From Calycina herbarum (lineage: Eukaryota; Ascomycota; Leotiomycetes; Helotiales; Pezizellaceae), in the NCBI GenBank assembly GCA_001414485.1, contig LLEY01000158.1, positions 79,239 through 143,238 on the forward strand: 64,000 nucleotides of DNA, read 5' to 3'. The notes below the pieces were generated by a model. That model had not been told where the DNA came from. It made no database searches and saw only the letters and a program-made list of their open reading frames with translations. This document shows, piece by piece, positions 45,777 through 58,300 of the stretch; position 1 is the stretch's first letter; each line of letters begins with the position of its first letter. Made by a program: the position numbers and the translations under genes.

Positions 45777-46209
45777 TGTCACGAATCACGTGCGAGCATG
45801 TGACGAGTGAAGACCAGGCGGCGCCCTGACAGGTTAAGCACTATCGGAAACTCTTATAGAAGAAGGATCCTTAGACTAGCTAAGCGATCCGTGGATTTCT
45901 TTGGGTAAGAAACATCACGTGACCTAGTCGCCTGAGTCGCTTGAGTCGCCTGTCGACTGAAGCGATCAAGGCGAGCGACTAGGGCGATTAGAACGGGGAT
46001 TACGGTTCTATATGTACTGGCACGTCTGCTATCTAGATAGGAGCTTCGTGCTTAACTTTAGTTATTAATCTTATTATCTTATTTGACATCTTTGATATAA
46101 GTAACGAGTTCACTTCCAAGTGAACAACCCGGCGCATCTGTACTTCTTATCTGCATACCAACCTTCGAGACTTAGTCATCTTTGTTTAGTTCGTTTAAGT
46201 TTCGTTACA
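45777..46209 (-). repeat. Solo LTR (433 bp), unmutated
   Basis: On the minus strand it starts TGTAACGAAACTTAAACG and ends TTCGTGACA, so the LTR carries short inverted termini (TGTAACGAA/TTCGTGACA). It is the clean counterpart of 23526-23986 (opposite orientation) and 43750-43880 (same orientation). CA/TG dinucleotides are present at normal levels, unlike everything around it. The interior (45920-45985) has repeated GAGTCGC/GCGACT words forming a possible hairpin. Flanking 5-mers (ACTTC and CATCT) do not match, so no target duplication is seen. No internal retrotransposon region borders it. Confidence 0.75.
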
Positions 46210-46215
46210 CATCTA

Positions 46216-49200
46216 TTCTCCATGTCTACGCTTCCTACTGGTCGTCTCGTTGCTAGAGTTTGAAGTTGCCTTCTTAAGCGCGCTTTTCAAAGCCTTATTT
46301 TACGCCTTTATACTAGTATAATTTTGCTTTACCACGCTAAGGTCTTCTCGTAGGTCCCCTACTGTAGCTATTTCGAGTTATAAAAATGCAGAGATAAACA
46401 AGAGAGTCTTTATATACCTTAGACTTTCTTATTCTCTCCTTATAGCTAGCTTATATATCCTTTACATTTATTAGCTAGAGAGCAAAATAGGAATAAAGTA
46501 TAAAACTTACTATGTATGTAATCCTCGGATTAGAAGGCATCTTAGTTCCTTTATAGCTAGCTTATTTCAAGATAGCCAACTTTTACTTGTAGTTCTCTAA
46601 TAAGTTCTAAGGTAAATAGTTAGTAGAAGAACTAGCTCGAGATATACTTAAAACTTACGAACCAACCCTCGTGTTATACTTGGTAGAAACTTTACAATTC
46701 CCGTAGGCAGAGAAGCATAGTTAGAGGTCTCTCCTACTATTTTTCTAAATATTTAATCGAGTTCTCTAGAGTTAATAATATTTAGAGTAGGATAGCTAGA
46801 AAACTTACTACGAAGCTGAGTAACTCGAGCGTCTTCGCTAAGGTACTATATATAGCTTACTAGATCGATAGGGATTTCAACTGGTACAGATTCCTTAGGA
46901 CCCTGTACACACCTATACATAGTTAATATAACTTTTGTAGAAAACTAATTTTAGCAAAGAGGACTGACTCTTTGTTAGTGACCGATATATCCGGAGAGAT
47001 CGACTTAGGAGAATTCTTTCTTATTAGTATATATACTTCTAGGTTCAAAGGTTTCTAACTTACGTAGAAAGAGTAACCCTCTAGAATAGGTCCGGACTAG
47101 GATATAGGTAGTACACTCATTTTAAATTATAAGGAAAGGGAGTAGAGATATTAAATTTAAATATAAAGATAGTGAAGATAGTATACCAGCCTAGGTCCTT
47201 TTTATATTATCTAGGTACCTTGTCTCGATATAGCCTAACTTACCGTGTTTATTAAGGCTAAAGTAGGTTATTAGTTAGCTACGAAGGATTCGTTAAAGCT
47301 GAGGGCTGCCTTACTTATAATGTTGAGGCTGTTAAGAGGTTATATTATTACGTGATTTCTTATTCCGTGTTATTATATAGAATAGAATGTATTAAGTAGG
47401 AATATGATTATGCTATATTCCACTACTACAATACTCTCGTCTATTCTTGCCCTGGCAATCTCCTTAGAGGATGGCAGAGTACATCCCCTATTTGTAGTAG
47501 CCCCGCTGTCTTTAATTTTCCTCCGAGGCTAGAGGTAGAACGCCTATTATCCCTCTAAGACTTTAACTAACTTAATTGACTAGACATGCGAAATACATAG
47601 CAGTCCCTTTCTACGCTACCTTGACTAGGGAGGTTGTCTGCTGTTAGAGAAATTAGTATATAGATTATATTATATCATTTATATCAGGGGACAGGAGTGT
47701 AGAGCTATTATATATATAAGAAAATCGTATAACACGAACTTAGGAGATCCTTCAACACCGTGTAAAGCTAATTATATCTCCCTGTTTAGCTGCTAGAGTA
47801 CTATTAGTATAGTCTATATTATATAACTTGATTACTACCCTTAGCACTTATACGCGGGGAGGCGTAGCCGTGATTGAATATATTACTCTTAGACGTAAGA
47901 GCTACAAAGCTACAAATCTACCTTAATAATACTTTATACTAAATTCGGTGCTTTTAAAGATTCTACAAGGTGCGGCATTAGAGCGTAAGTGAACAACTAC
48001 TATAAGGGGTTAGCCTTAGAGTAGTTGCTTAACTAATCCTTTCCAGGTAATACACACCCCTTTTCAAGCTTAGCTAGATGCTTCTTATACTTTCCAGGTG
48101 CCTTTTACTAGTAATGCCAAGTCTACTACGCTTATACACCTATAGCCTAACTTACTATATCTATTAAGACTAGAGTAGGTTATTAGTTAGCAGGAAATCT
48201 GCCTCGCTTAAAATTCTACGTTGTTAAGAGGTTAGGTTAAGATTTATCTATCCTTATCCTAGTAAATCTCTTAAGATTAAAAAATTAGGAATTAAGCCTA
48301 GAAACTAAGAAAACCTCCCCTGCTTATAACAGCCCCGATAAGTATTTTATTTCCTACGGCGACTCCAGCCCTTAGATTAAAAACTGAATACTCCTCTAAT
48401 TACCTACATTCTTATTTAGTATTAGTATATAATAAGTAATAGAAGATACCTTACATACTTCCTAGCTCTGTTGTATCTAGTATAAAAGTGGGGAAAGAGA
48501 GGCACTTTTTCCAGGTTTAGCTTTTCTAGCTCTAAAGTGAAAACCCTACAGAATATATAAGAAACGATACTAATCCTATTATATAATAACTAGCTTAATT
48601 AAAGGATGTGATAAAGAACTTTCTATATAAATTTTAACTTAGTCTCGTTTACTTTACTCCTTCTTATCTGCTGTCTTACTTTCTACTATCCTTTATTATA
48701 GACTCGACCCTACCTCCTAAGTATAGTAACGAAGCTGCCTATAGAATCTCGTTATAAACCGATAAGCTTATTATAGACATCGCCTCTTTATTATATCCTA
48801 ATTCCTACTTAGAGATCTAACCCCTTATATAAAAAAAGAAGAAATATCTATTAAAAATAATACCTCTATCAGTAATAAGATAAGCTATAGTATAACTCTT
48901 CAGCCCTTATAACAGAGACTAGCCCCCTTACTACTTAGTACGACTTTCAGGCCTAATATTACTCCCAGCTGCTATTATCAGTGATATTATCAAGCTACTA
49001 TACTACCTGTCCTAGATTATTGTAGTATTATTACAGAGTAGACAGCTACGGCAGGAGGTGGAGAACGAGATTATCGAGAGTCTTGACATAAGTCTGAAGG
49101 CAGTCTTTAAGATAGTAGTAAGACTCGGTATTGAAACGCCTAAGACTTAGAACTAAAAAATCTAGGATAGCGGCCTAATTCTGTTCCTGACACTTACGAG

Positions 49201-50400
49201 GCTTCTTAAGGCATTTAGATCACGTTTTACACCTACTGGTACTATTTATCTTATATCATAGAAGGGGCTATATAAAAGATATTACTCTAGGATTACGCGT
49301 CTCTATTTCAACTAAATTCATAAGCTGAAAGATAATCTGATCTTTGTCGGGTTTCTACTGCTAAAGACTCTTCCTAGCGCTTCTGCCGTAGTCGAAGATT
49401 GGCTCCTAAGAGTGTTAGGGGTATTATAAGAGTTGGGAGTGAATAGGAATGAAAATCATCTCTTCTGTTATGTTTTACAGAGATTACGTAGCGTTGGAGA
49501 TAAGTTGCCTAGGTTGCTTCTACTAGCGAAAAAAGATGAAGTATAGGGTTTGTAGGTAGAAGCGGAATCTATATAATCTTTAGCTGAGAACCTAGGTAGG
49601 ACTTCTGTTATATAATTACATAGTTTCTCCTAAACGAATCAGCTCTAAGCTCTACATCTATAGTTCTGTTATAATGTTAATTAATTTAATATACTTACTT
49701 TAGTTTACTCTGTTCAGAACTAACTTCCGCCCTAATTCTTTTCTTCTAAGGTCTCTACTGCTTCGCCTATCTAAGTGGACAGCCCCTATAACTGGTGGTA
49801 AAAGGAAGCTAGTATATAGAAGCGCTTTATTCCTAGTTTTCTTAACTTGAAGTTTAAAAGTAGAACGGTAAAGCATAAATAAACAGAGAGTACTAGGATA
49901 TACTTCTAAATATAATTAAAGCCTTATATTTTCCGCTCTAGGCTAAGTGGCCGAAGTATCCTTAGAACTTGTACTAGGGGCGGCTGTAGAAGCGATATAA
50001 AACCATGTAATATATACTATGCCTTTAAAGAGAGTTTGCTTAGTTAATTCATCTTACGTAATATGACCTATTTAAGCTCGTTACTATAAGGGGGCTAGCC
50101 GAAGGCAGGAGGCCCTTCTTTTCGCAGTCCTTCTCTTAACAAGCTAAGAGTACGAAGGTATTAGTTTTAACTAGCTAGAGAGGATATGCTAAGCAGCAAT
50201 TTTCGCGAAATTCGCTACCACTCATGGATCATAGTTAGTTCTAGTATAACCTGTATGAGGAGTTACTGCGTGTTGCTTTAGCAAACACAGCTAGGTGAAC
50301 ATCGTTTCTAACTTATGGATATGCACTTCGTGTATGCGGTAGATTAAGTTGGTTAAAGTCTTGGTGGGAATGTCGTTTCTTCTAAGACTAAGGATCAGAT
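46216..50400. repeat. Degraded stretch with a 0.9-kb-spaced direct repeat; possible coding relic at 48950-49560
   Basis: 47229-47345 and 48140-48235 share ATAGCCTAACTTAC, TTATTAGTTAGC and GTTAAGAGGTTA blocks in the same order about 910 bp apart. They could be remnants of LTRs or of a segmental duplication. In 48950-49560 a + frame is nearly stop-free in its second half (L-R-Q-E-V-E-N-E-I-I-E-S-L, later V-V-E-D-W-L-L-R-V-L-G-V-L). It looks alpha-helical, like the N-terminal part of a fungal STAND protein, but this is weak. The rest holds no readable gene. 50150-50400 regains CA/TG content just before the dynamin relic. Confidence 0.4.
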
Positions 50401-50436
50401 TTCTACTGATTGGTAGTAGTAATCGAAGGCAGTGCA

Positions 50437-51232
50437 ATGAGCAAGGAGACCGAACAATCCCTACGGGGACGAAAGTCTAATGGTGCAACTGGAGGAACTC
50501 TAGCTGACCCCGCTATGCTAGACAAAATCGACAGACTGTTCGTATTTAATGTAGGCGACTACATTTTCCTGCCCCAGATTGTCGTGGTCGGTGACCAATT
50601 GAGTGGGAAGAGCTCCGTCCTGGAAGGAGTAACCAACTTACTATTCCTACAAGACAGCGGCTTGTGTACACGTTTCGCTACCCAGATCACCTTCCGGCGC
50701 TCTCTATTGATAAGAATTACAATCAGTATTATTCCTGCTAAAAGTTCAACCTCGGAGCACGCGAATCAAGTACGCGAATGGGCTAAGAGAGATCTGCATG
50801 GCCTTGATCAGAAGGCCTTCACTAATATTATGCTAGAGGTAAGTTCTTAAAGGAGAGCATCATGGCCTAAACTAACAGTTTGCAGGTTCACACAGTGATG
50901 GGGCTCTCGATGTAAGGCGACGGCATGAGCTCTCTAACCTTCTCAGACGACGTCTACAGGTGAGCGATCTGGCAAGCCAATGACGTTGAACCACTATTTT
51001 AATGACAATTTAGAGAAATGGTAAGAGAGCTTCCCTTTTTGTTTATATATTCTGACAGATCGTGTAGCCGACAGGAACGTATGCGGAAAGCAATGTCAGC
51101 GATATTAATTGACAACTGTAAGCATGGAGCTGTTGTCCCGCTAAGCGCGATCACGCAGACCTACCATCATATAAGCAACGCCGAGCCCATTGTTCAAGAT
51201 CTCCATGACTCACTAAAGAGTCGATTGGTGAG
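50437..51232 (+). pseudogene. Dynamin-family GTPase, N-terminal fragment, disrupted
   Basis: ATG at 50437 opens a 134-codon first exon. L-A-D-P-A-M-L-D-K-I-D-R-L-F leads into the P-loop G-D-Q-L-S-G-K-S-S (residues 52-60), where the usual Ser-Ser has become Leu-Ser by one C to T change. The switch-I-type L-C-T-R-F-A-T-Q-I-T-F-R-R follows. The intron 50839-50885 has GTAAGT, CTAAC and GCAG. Exon 2 reads V-H-T-V-M-G-L-S-M, then TAA (50913-50915), then F-S-D-D-V-Y-R at 50940-50958, after which the family match stops. The G3 (DxPG) and G4 motifs are absent, so most of the G domain is deleted. 51018-51232 is open (with D-N-C-K-H-G-A-V-V-P-L-S) but is not a dynamin segment I recognise. Intact relatives remodel membranes by GTP hydrolysis; this copy cannot. 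Confidence 0.7.
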
Positions 51233-51362
51233 TGGAATCCTTTTGTCGTCTTCATCCATCGTGCTGCCACCTGAGCTATCTTCGCCATCGCTCCTGCTAT
51301 CGGCACTCGAGCTGCCCGCGCCATCTTCGCCATCGCTCCAGAGGGGTTCTTCGACAAATGTA

Positions 51363-51452
51363 TCTTCGACGATTGAGTGGTCTTCGACGATTGGGTGGTC
51401 TTCGACGATTGGGTGGTCTTCGACGATTGAGTGGTCTTCGATAGTTGAGTTC
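51363..51452 (+). repeat. 18-bp minisatellite, almost five copies
   Basis: Units TCTTCGACGATTGAGTGG and TCTTCGACGATTGGGTGG alternate at 51363, 51381, 51399 and 51417. A decayed fifth unit (TCTTCGATAGTTGAG) starts at 51435. In the + frame open over it the unit encodes Ser-Ser-Thr-Ile-Glu/Gly-Trp. Upstream, ATCTTCGCCATCGCTCC occurs twice (about 51279 and 51322). Confidence 0.85.
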
Positions 51453-51499
51453 TGGCTTTCTATTCTTTTTATCTCCGTAGTGTCTGCGATCTGAAATAA

Positions 51500-52180
51500 A
51501 GAGGAATTTTTAAGAAAGAGCGTTGTAACAAAAGGTTCGGTGGTGAAGAAGTTCGTCGAAGTACTGTCGCTTATGGTCTAGGTAGTCCGAACCTAATATC
51601 TGATACTTATTGCGAAGGCTTTCGTTTCTTGAGCCTTATAATAAAGACATCGTTTCTTTTATAATCGCGATTTAATATCTACCTGCCCTATACCTTTTAG
51701 GACATCTCCGATGCTTGGAGCGTCTTTCTAATTATTTATAGGGATCTACTCCTATACTAAGGATCTACACTCTAAGGATCTACTCCTACTCTCAGACATC
51801 CTAAACGGGTTAGGCTACTACCACCAACTGTATCGATTATGCTGTACGATACGGGATAAGATGTGTGTAACAATGGGAAAAAGAGATCTGTATAACGATT
51901 CGTCTAGGAGGTGAAACCGGCTTGATTGATCGCTTAGCTGACACGTGTCTAGCTTTACTTTTTATTCTCTGTTCTTCTATATCTATGTTCAGATGTAGGT
52001 GATTCTCTAGATCCATAATTAGGCAAATATGTCTAACTCCGGAAAAGTTTGTTTCCACCTATTAGTTAAGGGTCCAAACGTTGTATCCAGCTACTCGTTA
52101 TTCGGTACTGAGGGATTGCTTTATATACCGTTAAATAATATATTCAAATTTTCGGGTGATTCTTATTTAGCTCAGCTGTT
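51500..52180. other. Unresolved stretch, possibly LTR-like
   Basis: No gene is supported. 51740-51800 contains three GGATCTAC-headed short repeats (GGATCTACTCCTATACTAA, GGATCTACACTCTAA, GGATCTACTCCTACTCTC). 51860-52030 keeps CA/TG content and starts with TGTGTAACAATGGG, which is reminiscent of an LTR end, but no partner copy lies in the window. Confidence 0.3.
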
Positions 52181-52920
52181 GTATCAATATGTTGGAAAAC
52201 CATTGAGGAGTATGCTAAGGTCTAGAACCTTATTTCAAAGATTTATAATTTTTAAAGCGACAATATAAGTCATTTATAATACTTTCTTGAATTCGTACTA
52301 ATGCTAATTTTAAGCTATCTTTAGATTATACTAAAATGCTATTATCTCGATCGAATATAGCTATTCGAGGAAGTAATGTTTTAGTTTTTATTTGAGTTAG
52401 CTGAAAAATTTCATCAAGATTAAGACTAACAACTAAAAAATCTTCTATAACAAATTTAGACATCTTAAGTATAAGACTAACAGCTTGAAACTTAATCTTT
52501 TTAACTATCTCTTCTAGAGATTTAGTAACAATGTCTAGACTAACAGCCTACTTAATCTCCTTAACCTAGAACTTAATCTTCGCTATAACCATCCCTAGAG
52601 ATTCGACAACCACGTTAAGTCTAGCCTAAAACTTAATCTCCTCTATAATAACAGTTTTAACTTAAGCCTTAGTCTTAGTATTAAATCTAACAGTAATAGT
52701 AACTTTAGTCTAAGTGTTATTAACCTTTTAATTCTCTTACTCTTTAACATTTCTAACTACCTCTTTAACAACTAGCTACCTACCTTTACCTATAAGAACT
52801 TTACCTATAAGACCCTTATGTTTACTAACAAGATCGTAGGATCTAAGCTTTTATTTAGTCTTATTTTCTTAATATATTACCTTTCCTTTCTATAACTAAC
52901 CTAGCATAGATATATATAGG
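52180..52920 (-). pseudogene. Unidentified minus-strand coding relic with repeated amphipathic segments
   Basis: The minus frame reads as a chain of similar 30-40-residue segments, e.g. V-V-V-E-S-L-G-M-V-I-A-K-I-K-F, then S-L-D-I-V-T-K-S-L-E-E-I-V-K-K-I-K-F, then A-V-S-L-I-L-K-M-S-K-F-V. They are separated by TAG/TAA codons. The spacing suggests a coiled-coil or helical repeat protein. No family is assigned. 52029-52268 on the + strand is also open but looks like a shadow of this frame. Confidence 0.3.
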
Positions 52921-53880
52921 AACGGGAAACAGCTTTTAACGTAGATATTTAAGTAAGATAAGAAAAGGAGAGAGGAAAATAGCAGAGTATAAGCGATTTT
53001 TCTAGTCTTTTATTATTATTCTTCTTTATAGAATGTCTTCTACTATACCTTTATTATATTATATTAATAAGTATATTAGCTATTAATTAAGGATCTTTAT
53101 ACTAAAACTAACTATAGTTAGTAAGTAACGCTAAGGAGAGTATGCTCTTACTAGTAGTAGTGAGAGAGCTAGGATTTCCTAATTACTTACTATAAGAAGA
53201 AGAATTTATCGAATTAGGTTTAGGGTATTATCTCTTAAAGCTTTAAAGATAATTATTCTAGTGTTTATAAAGCTAACTCTCAGTGGTTAAGGTAGGGAAA
53301 GATTATTATCTTAATCTAATTAACTATTTAACACTACTAAGAAGGGTCTAAGGGTTTATAATATATATAAAAGCTCTCTATTCTACATTTCCCCTCTTCC
53401 TTTCTATTCTCTCTCTATCGTCCTAATTAGCAGGTCCACCCTTTATTCTATATAGTACTAGTGTATTATACGGGAGGACTTAATAATATACTTTGCTTCC
53501 TTTTGACTTTTTACTTCCTTTTGACTTTCTTGTCTAGATAGAAGTATTAATACTTGTGAATGATATACTAGAGGAAGCGACACAGTTAGCTATTACCCTT
53601 GTTACTGCTATTTTAAAATATAGACTAATTAAATTATTAACTTTGTTATTAGAAGTTAGAGAAATTGGCGTTGCTTATAATTTCGGGTAAGGAGGAAGAA
53701 TTAGTAAAAAAATAGTATTAGAAGGAGATTATTAATATATATAATAATAATAAGTAAATATATCCCTATTTAAGCGATGAAAGATCAGACCTACCTTAAG
53801 CAGTGTCTCTTCTTATTATACTTCGCTATACTATAACTTCGCTATACTACGACACTACTCTCTTTTCTCTAGTTATAAAT
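52921..53880. other. AT-rich stretch, nothing identified
   Basis: No readable frame with a recognisable motif on either strand. The pyrimidine-rich segment 53385-53430 (CCTCTTCC and TCTCTCTC words) may be a former leader of the coding relic that follows. Confidence 0.3.
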
Positions 53881-53889
53881 AAAGCTTAC

Positions 53890-55340
53890 TTCGAATGTTG
53901 AATATTAAGGCTACTTAAACAGAAAACTTATGCTTCTCAGCTACGAACCTTGAAGATAAAATCTATACTAACTCTATAATAGGAAACTTATATATAAAGG
54001 AGAGCAAAGATCTAGACGAATCAAATACTGATATTAGTAGGTTAGGTATAATAGATACGACTAGTAAGCAGCGACGTAGTATATATAAAGACACGCTTGC
54101 TTACTAGATTACCTAGAATAGTAAACTAGTATTAGCGCCTTATAATAATCTAAAAGAACTTTCTCTATCCTACTCTGATTTATACTCTATAAGAATACTT
54201 ACTATTATTACTAAGGCTAAGAAAATTACTAATATTCGAGATATTATTTACTAGGATACTATCCTTTACCTTAACAAGAACTACTGAATTCCTATTAAAG
54301 TCTAGGCTAGTATAAAAGTTATAGGATAGACTACTATACTGCCGTCGATAGCCCTCTATGCTAATACTGAAATAGGTTTCATAGGATACTCTAACCTTAT
54401 AATAGAAGCGTGTAGTACTAAGGAAGTCTATATATAGAAATTCTTACTAAAGATATACGCCTAATTATAATCTCTTACTATTCTTAATAAGTTCTTAGAC
54501 TAGGCAAAGGTGCTAGAGCTTCTTAAGAAAAGGATATTCCTAAATAAGAAAAATAAGTAAGATTTAAAGAAAAAGGAGATACGAACATTTAAAGAGGAAC
54601 TATAGAAAAGGTTTAATAATAATACTAAGGACTAGAGAATAGGGTCTATATTATACCTGATTTAGGACGAGTTAGAGAAAAATTATAAGTTTTAGGATTA
54701 CCTAGTAGACAGCTAGTTATTTAAGAAGTACCTTAATATCTTTTGTAATACAGAGGCATAGAATAAAGTTTAAAAAAAAATCACTAGCAGCTTCAGCTAT
54801 AAGCTTATAAGAAGTATCTAAGAATAAGCTTAAAGGTTTCGCGCTTGTTAAGCTAAGGTAGATTATATAATTAATAAGAGGTAGTTAATCTTTACTACTA
54901 TAGAAGGTAGTATTAACTATAACGACTTTAAGATTATTTAGATAATTATTAAAAAGGAGGTTAAAGATAGTAGTAACTAATTTTCAATAGTTATTATTAA
55001 AATAACCTATAGTAATAAATTAGTATTATAATCGTCTCGATTTTACTAAAAACTTAATAATATAAATTCTAGCCCTAGCGACATTATCTTATTTATCTTA
55101 GTCAATGTTAGTAAGCTTATTAAATATAGGCTAAGTACGCTCTTAATTACAAAGATCTACAATAGTTATAATAAGGCTATTAATAAGATAAAGAGGGGTA
55201 AGGATACGTACTATAGCAAAACCCTATTATCTAAGGGAATAGAGCTAACTAATATACCTAATATCCTATACTTCTGTAATATATAGAGAAAGAGAGGTAC
55301 GTTTAAGATAGAAGCGACTACTTAATAATAGAGATAAAAA
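53890..55340 (+). pseudogene. Unidentified coding relic, about 480 codons
   Basis: One + frame is consistent across the stretch once TAA/TAG are ignored. It starts near L-L-S-Y-E-P-like codons at 53940 and ends T-F-K-I-E-A-T-T before stops at 55323. Blocks include S-K-Q-R-R-S-I-Y-K-D-T-L-A-Y, I-T-K-A-K-K-I-T-N-I-R-D-I-I, and R-L-S-T-L-L-I-T-K-I-Y. It is rich in Lys, Ile and Asn because of RIP. Family unknown; possibly part of a transposable element. Confidence 0.35.
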
Positions 55341-58300
55341 TAAAAATAGTACTTTAGTTAAGGGAAATAAAACCTAATTAAGTTAGTTAGTTGGTTTTTC
55401 TTTTTAGATTGCTTCTTAATAGTTTTTCTTTTTTTTTTTACCTCTTACTAGTAGCTTTCCTTTATTTTTTAAGGCTTTTAGGACCGAGGTTTATTTTTAT
55501 TAGGAGTGTTTTAGATAAGATATATATTCCTTATTAGATTAGTTTATTCTTATTATTAGTTTATTTATCTATAATTAACTATGTTTCTTATTAGCTATAG
55601 CTAAGGCACTTGCTCTTTTTAAATACGAATATTATCTTTTGAAATAATACGAATAATATTTATACTATTAGTAGCTTATAAATACTAGTTTAGAAGTAGT
55701 ATGTTATATAAACTATTAAAAGCTCTAAAGCTGTTTCTTAAATAGTTCTTTGCCTCTTGTTTAACCTTATCTTTACTAACTCTAGATATATCTATAGTTT
55801 AATATACCTTTTAAAGGCTATTCTTATAAATTATAAATTTAATTATATTAGTTTTAATTACTCTTTTGTAAATAATACTATTTCCTACTATATAGTTTTA
55901 ATTATTATAAAATTTGATAATATCTTCTATGCTCGGTAATATTTCAGAGATACTATCTTTGGAATAACTTCTTATATAATCTGAAATTTCTAATAACGCG
56001 TTTGATTAGTTTTGTTTAGAGTACTTGCTTTCTGCTTTAAATAATGTACTCTCTCTTTTACTATCGTGTAGTATAAATAGACTTCTACTAGTTTAGGGAA
56101 TAGTATTCTCTATGTTATTATTAGCTATTTTAGGAGGAAATGCTGTTATAGAATTATAATAAGCGCTTATTTCTACTAATCTACTAAAGAATAAGAAATA
56201 GACTAATCTATATATAAAAAGAGATATAATCGTCTCCTCTTACTCTTCTCTACTGTTATATAGGTTAAGTATAAATAGAAACTTATTATCTCTAGTATAA
56301 GCCTCCTTGCTTAGTAGTCTATAACAGGTGCTAGAGGTATCTATTCTCTTACTAATAAGAGCTAGGGAGCATTTACTCTCTACTCGTTGCTTAGTAGTCT
56401 TAAAAAATTATAATATATTATTAATATAACTCTTAATTTTCTCTTTATTATACTAGAATCTATCTAGCTTTTAAGCTTTTAGTAATATACTACGAGCTAT
56501 ATCCCGGTCTAATAAGTAGTAACATAGAGCTACTATCTCTTTGTTTTAAAATCCTAATTTATTAGTAAGCGAAGTAAAATCTGTGAGACTTACTTCGTCA
56601 GTGTTTTCTGCTCTAGACTTTGCTTAAAAGCTCTTCTCTCTCTTTCTCTCCTAAGGTCTTAGTAGCTTTAGAAATTTTCGTATTACTACTAACTAAAGTT
56701 GTCTATAAGCGAGTTCCTAATTTAGTATATTCTTTCCTAGATATATTAAATAAGGCTTATAATCTTTTTTAATAACTCTTTTCCTTATTCTAGAAAACCT
56801 CTAGTTAAGAGTAATATATATTATTTCTTTTAGCCTAGGATTGATTAAGTACCTTATACTTACTATATATGCTTATAAATAACAAAGATCCTTAAAGAAG
56901 GTAAACAGAGAAGAAAAAAGATTGTTGATTATAGATAACTTATGCTAGATAGTCTCTTACTCTAGTAAGGTAAATATTAAAAATATCTAACTACTTATAA
57001 CCTTCCTATAGAGTATACAGGCGTTCTAATAAGAGGCTTTAGAGGCTTTTCCTTCTATAGCTTTAACTATTATATTATTAATAAGATAGAGTTTTTTAGA
57101 GGGAATAATCTTTAGAAAGATTATTCTTATAAACTTTAGATAAAATAAGATTTCCTACTTTATTAAGTATACTAAATTACTTTTAAGTAAGACTAGAAAA
57201 CTTTACCTTGTTATATCTTATAGAAATTATTCTATTTAGAGTACTAAGTCGTATACTACTTCAAAGCCCTAGTATAACTAAGAGGTTGTTAAAAGCATCT
57301 TTAATACTTTTATACTAAAAGAGTTACTTTAGATACCTAGTTATATACTTTAATAGGTAGGCCTACTAACGTATTTCTAAGTAGACGTTCCTCTCTTTCT
57401 AGTATATTTAGATCTTATAGTATAACTTACTATTAGAAGGTCTTTGTTTATTACTATATTCCTTAATTAAGGCATTTTTAAGCTTAATATTAAGGTTTAT
57501 TACGTTAGCGAATCTTAGATAATAGGGAGATTATATACTAGTAAGGAAAAGATCTATAATCTACTATCTTTCCTATTAAGGTAAAACTTCTTTAGCTGCC
57601 TATATTTAGTAGCGCTTATGTAAGTATCGTAGTTAAACCTTGTAAGGGAATATAATCTCTAGATAATTACTTCTAGTATTCTCTTATAAGCAGGTCTCTA
57701 AGATACCTAAGTCTTGTAGAATCTTATCTAATTAATTTTAAGTACTATAAAGCTATATATTATTAATACTATACCTCTTTATCTGAGGATATATCTTAGC
57801 TTTCTAGTAGATTTATTTAACTTGCCTTTAAAGATATTTCGAAGAATTTATCAGTTAACTAGTATTATGTTGTCCTTCCTTCTACTAATTTATATAACTA
57901 TCTTAAGTTAAAGTTAATTTACTTTAGATTCTTCTTAAAATCGGTTTAGTATAATAGTAACTACCTTATAAACTAAGATAAAATATTAAACACTAACTTA
58001 GTATAAGGAGCTTTAGTAACTCTAGCTCTTCTTCTTTTATCTTTCTTAAATATTCGAAAACTATCGTTTAAGATATTTCTTTGTACTTATTAAGCCCTTA
58101 CTATTCTTATAGTAGGCTTAACTATTATTTACCTCTTGTCTTTGACTCGATCTTAGTTATATTTATATATCTTTACTAGAGTTATAATAATTATCTTTAT
58201 TTTTTAATTAGAAAGGATTCTATTTTAGAACAATGCTTAGAAGAGTATCCTACCTTATATATTTATTATACTAAGTAGAAATATAGTTAGGGTAACTTTA

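Noticed and set aside
50912..50946. GTAAGG..CTAAC..CAG as a further intron in the dynamin relic
   Set aside because: 35 nt is too short for a fungal intron, and the bases encode a plausible link to F-S-D-D-V-Y-R with one TAA.
51363..51452. Short regularly spaced repeats as a CRISPR-like array
   Set aside because: The units are contiguous without unique spacers and the genome is fungal; it is a minisatellite.
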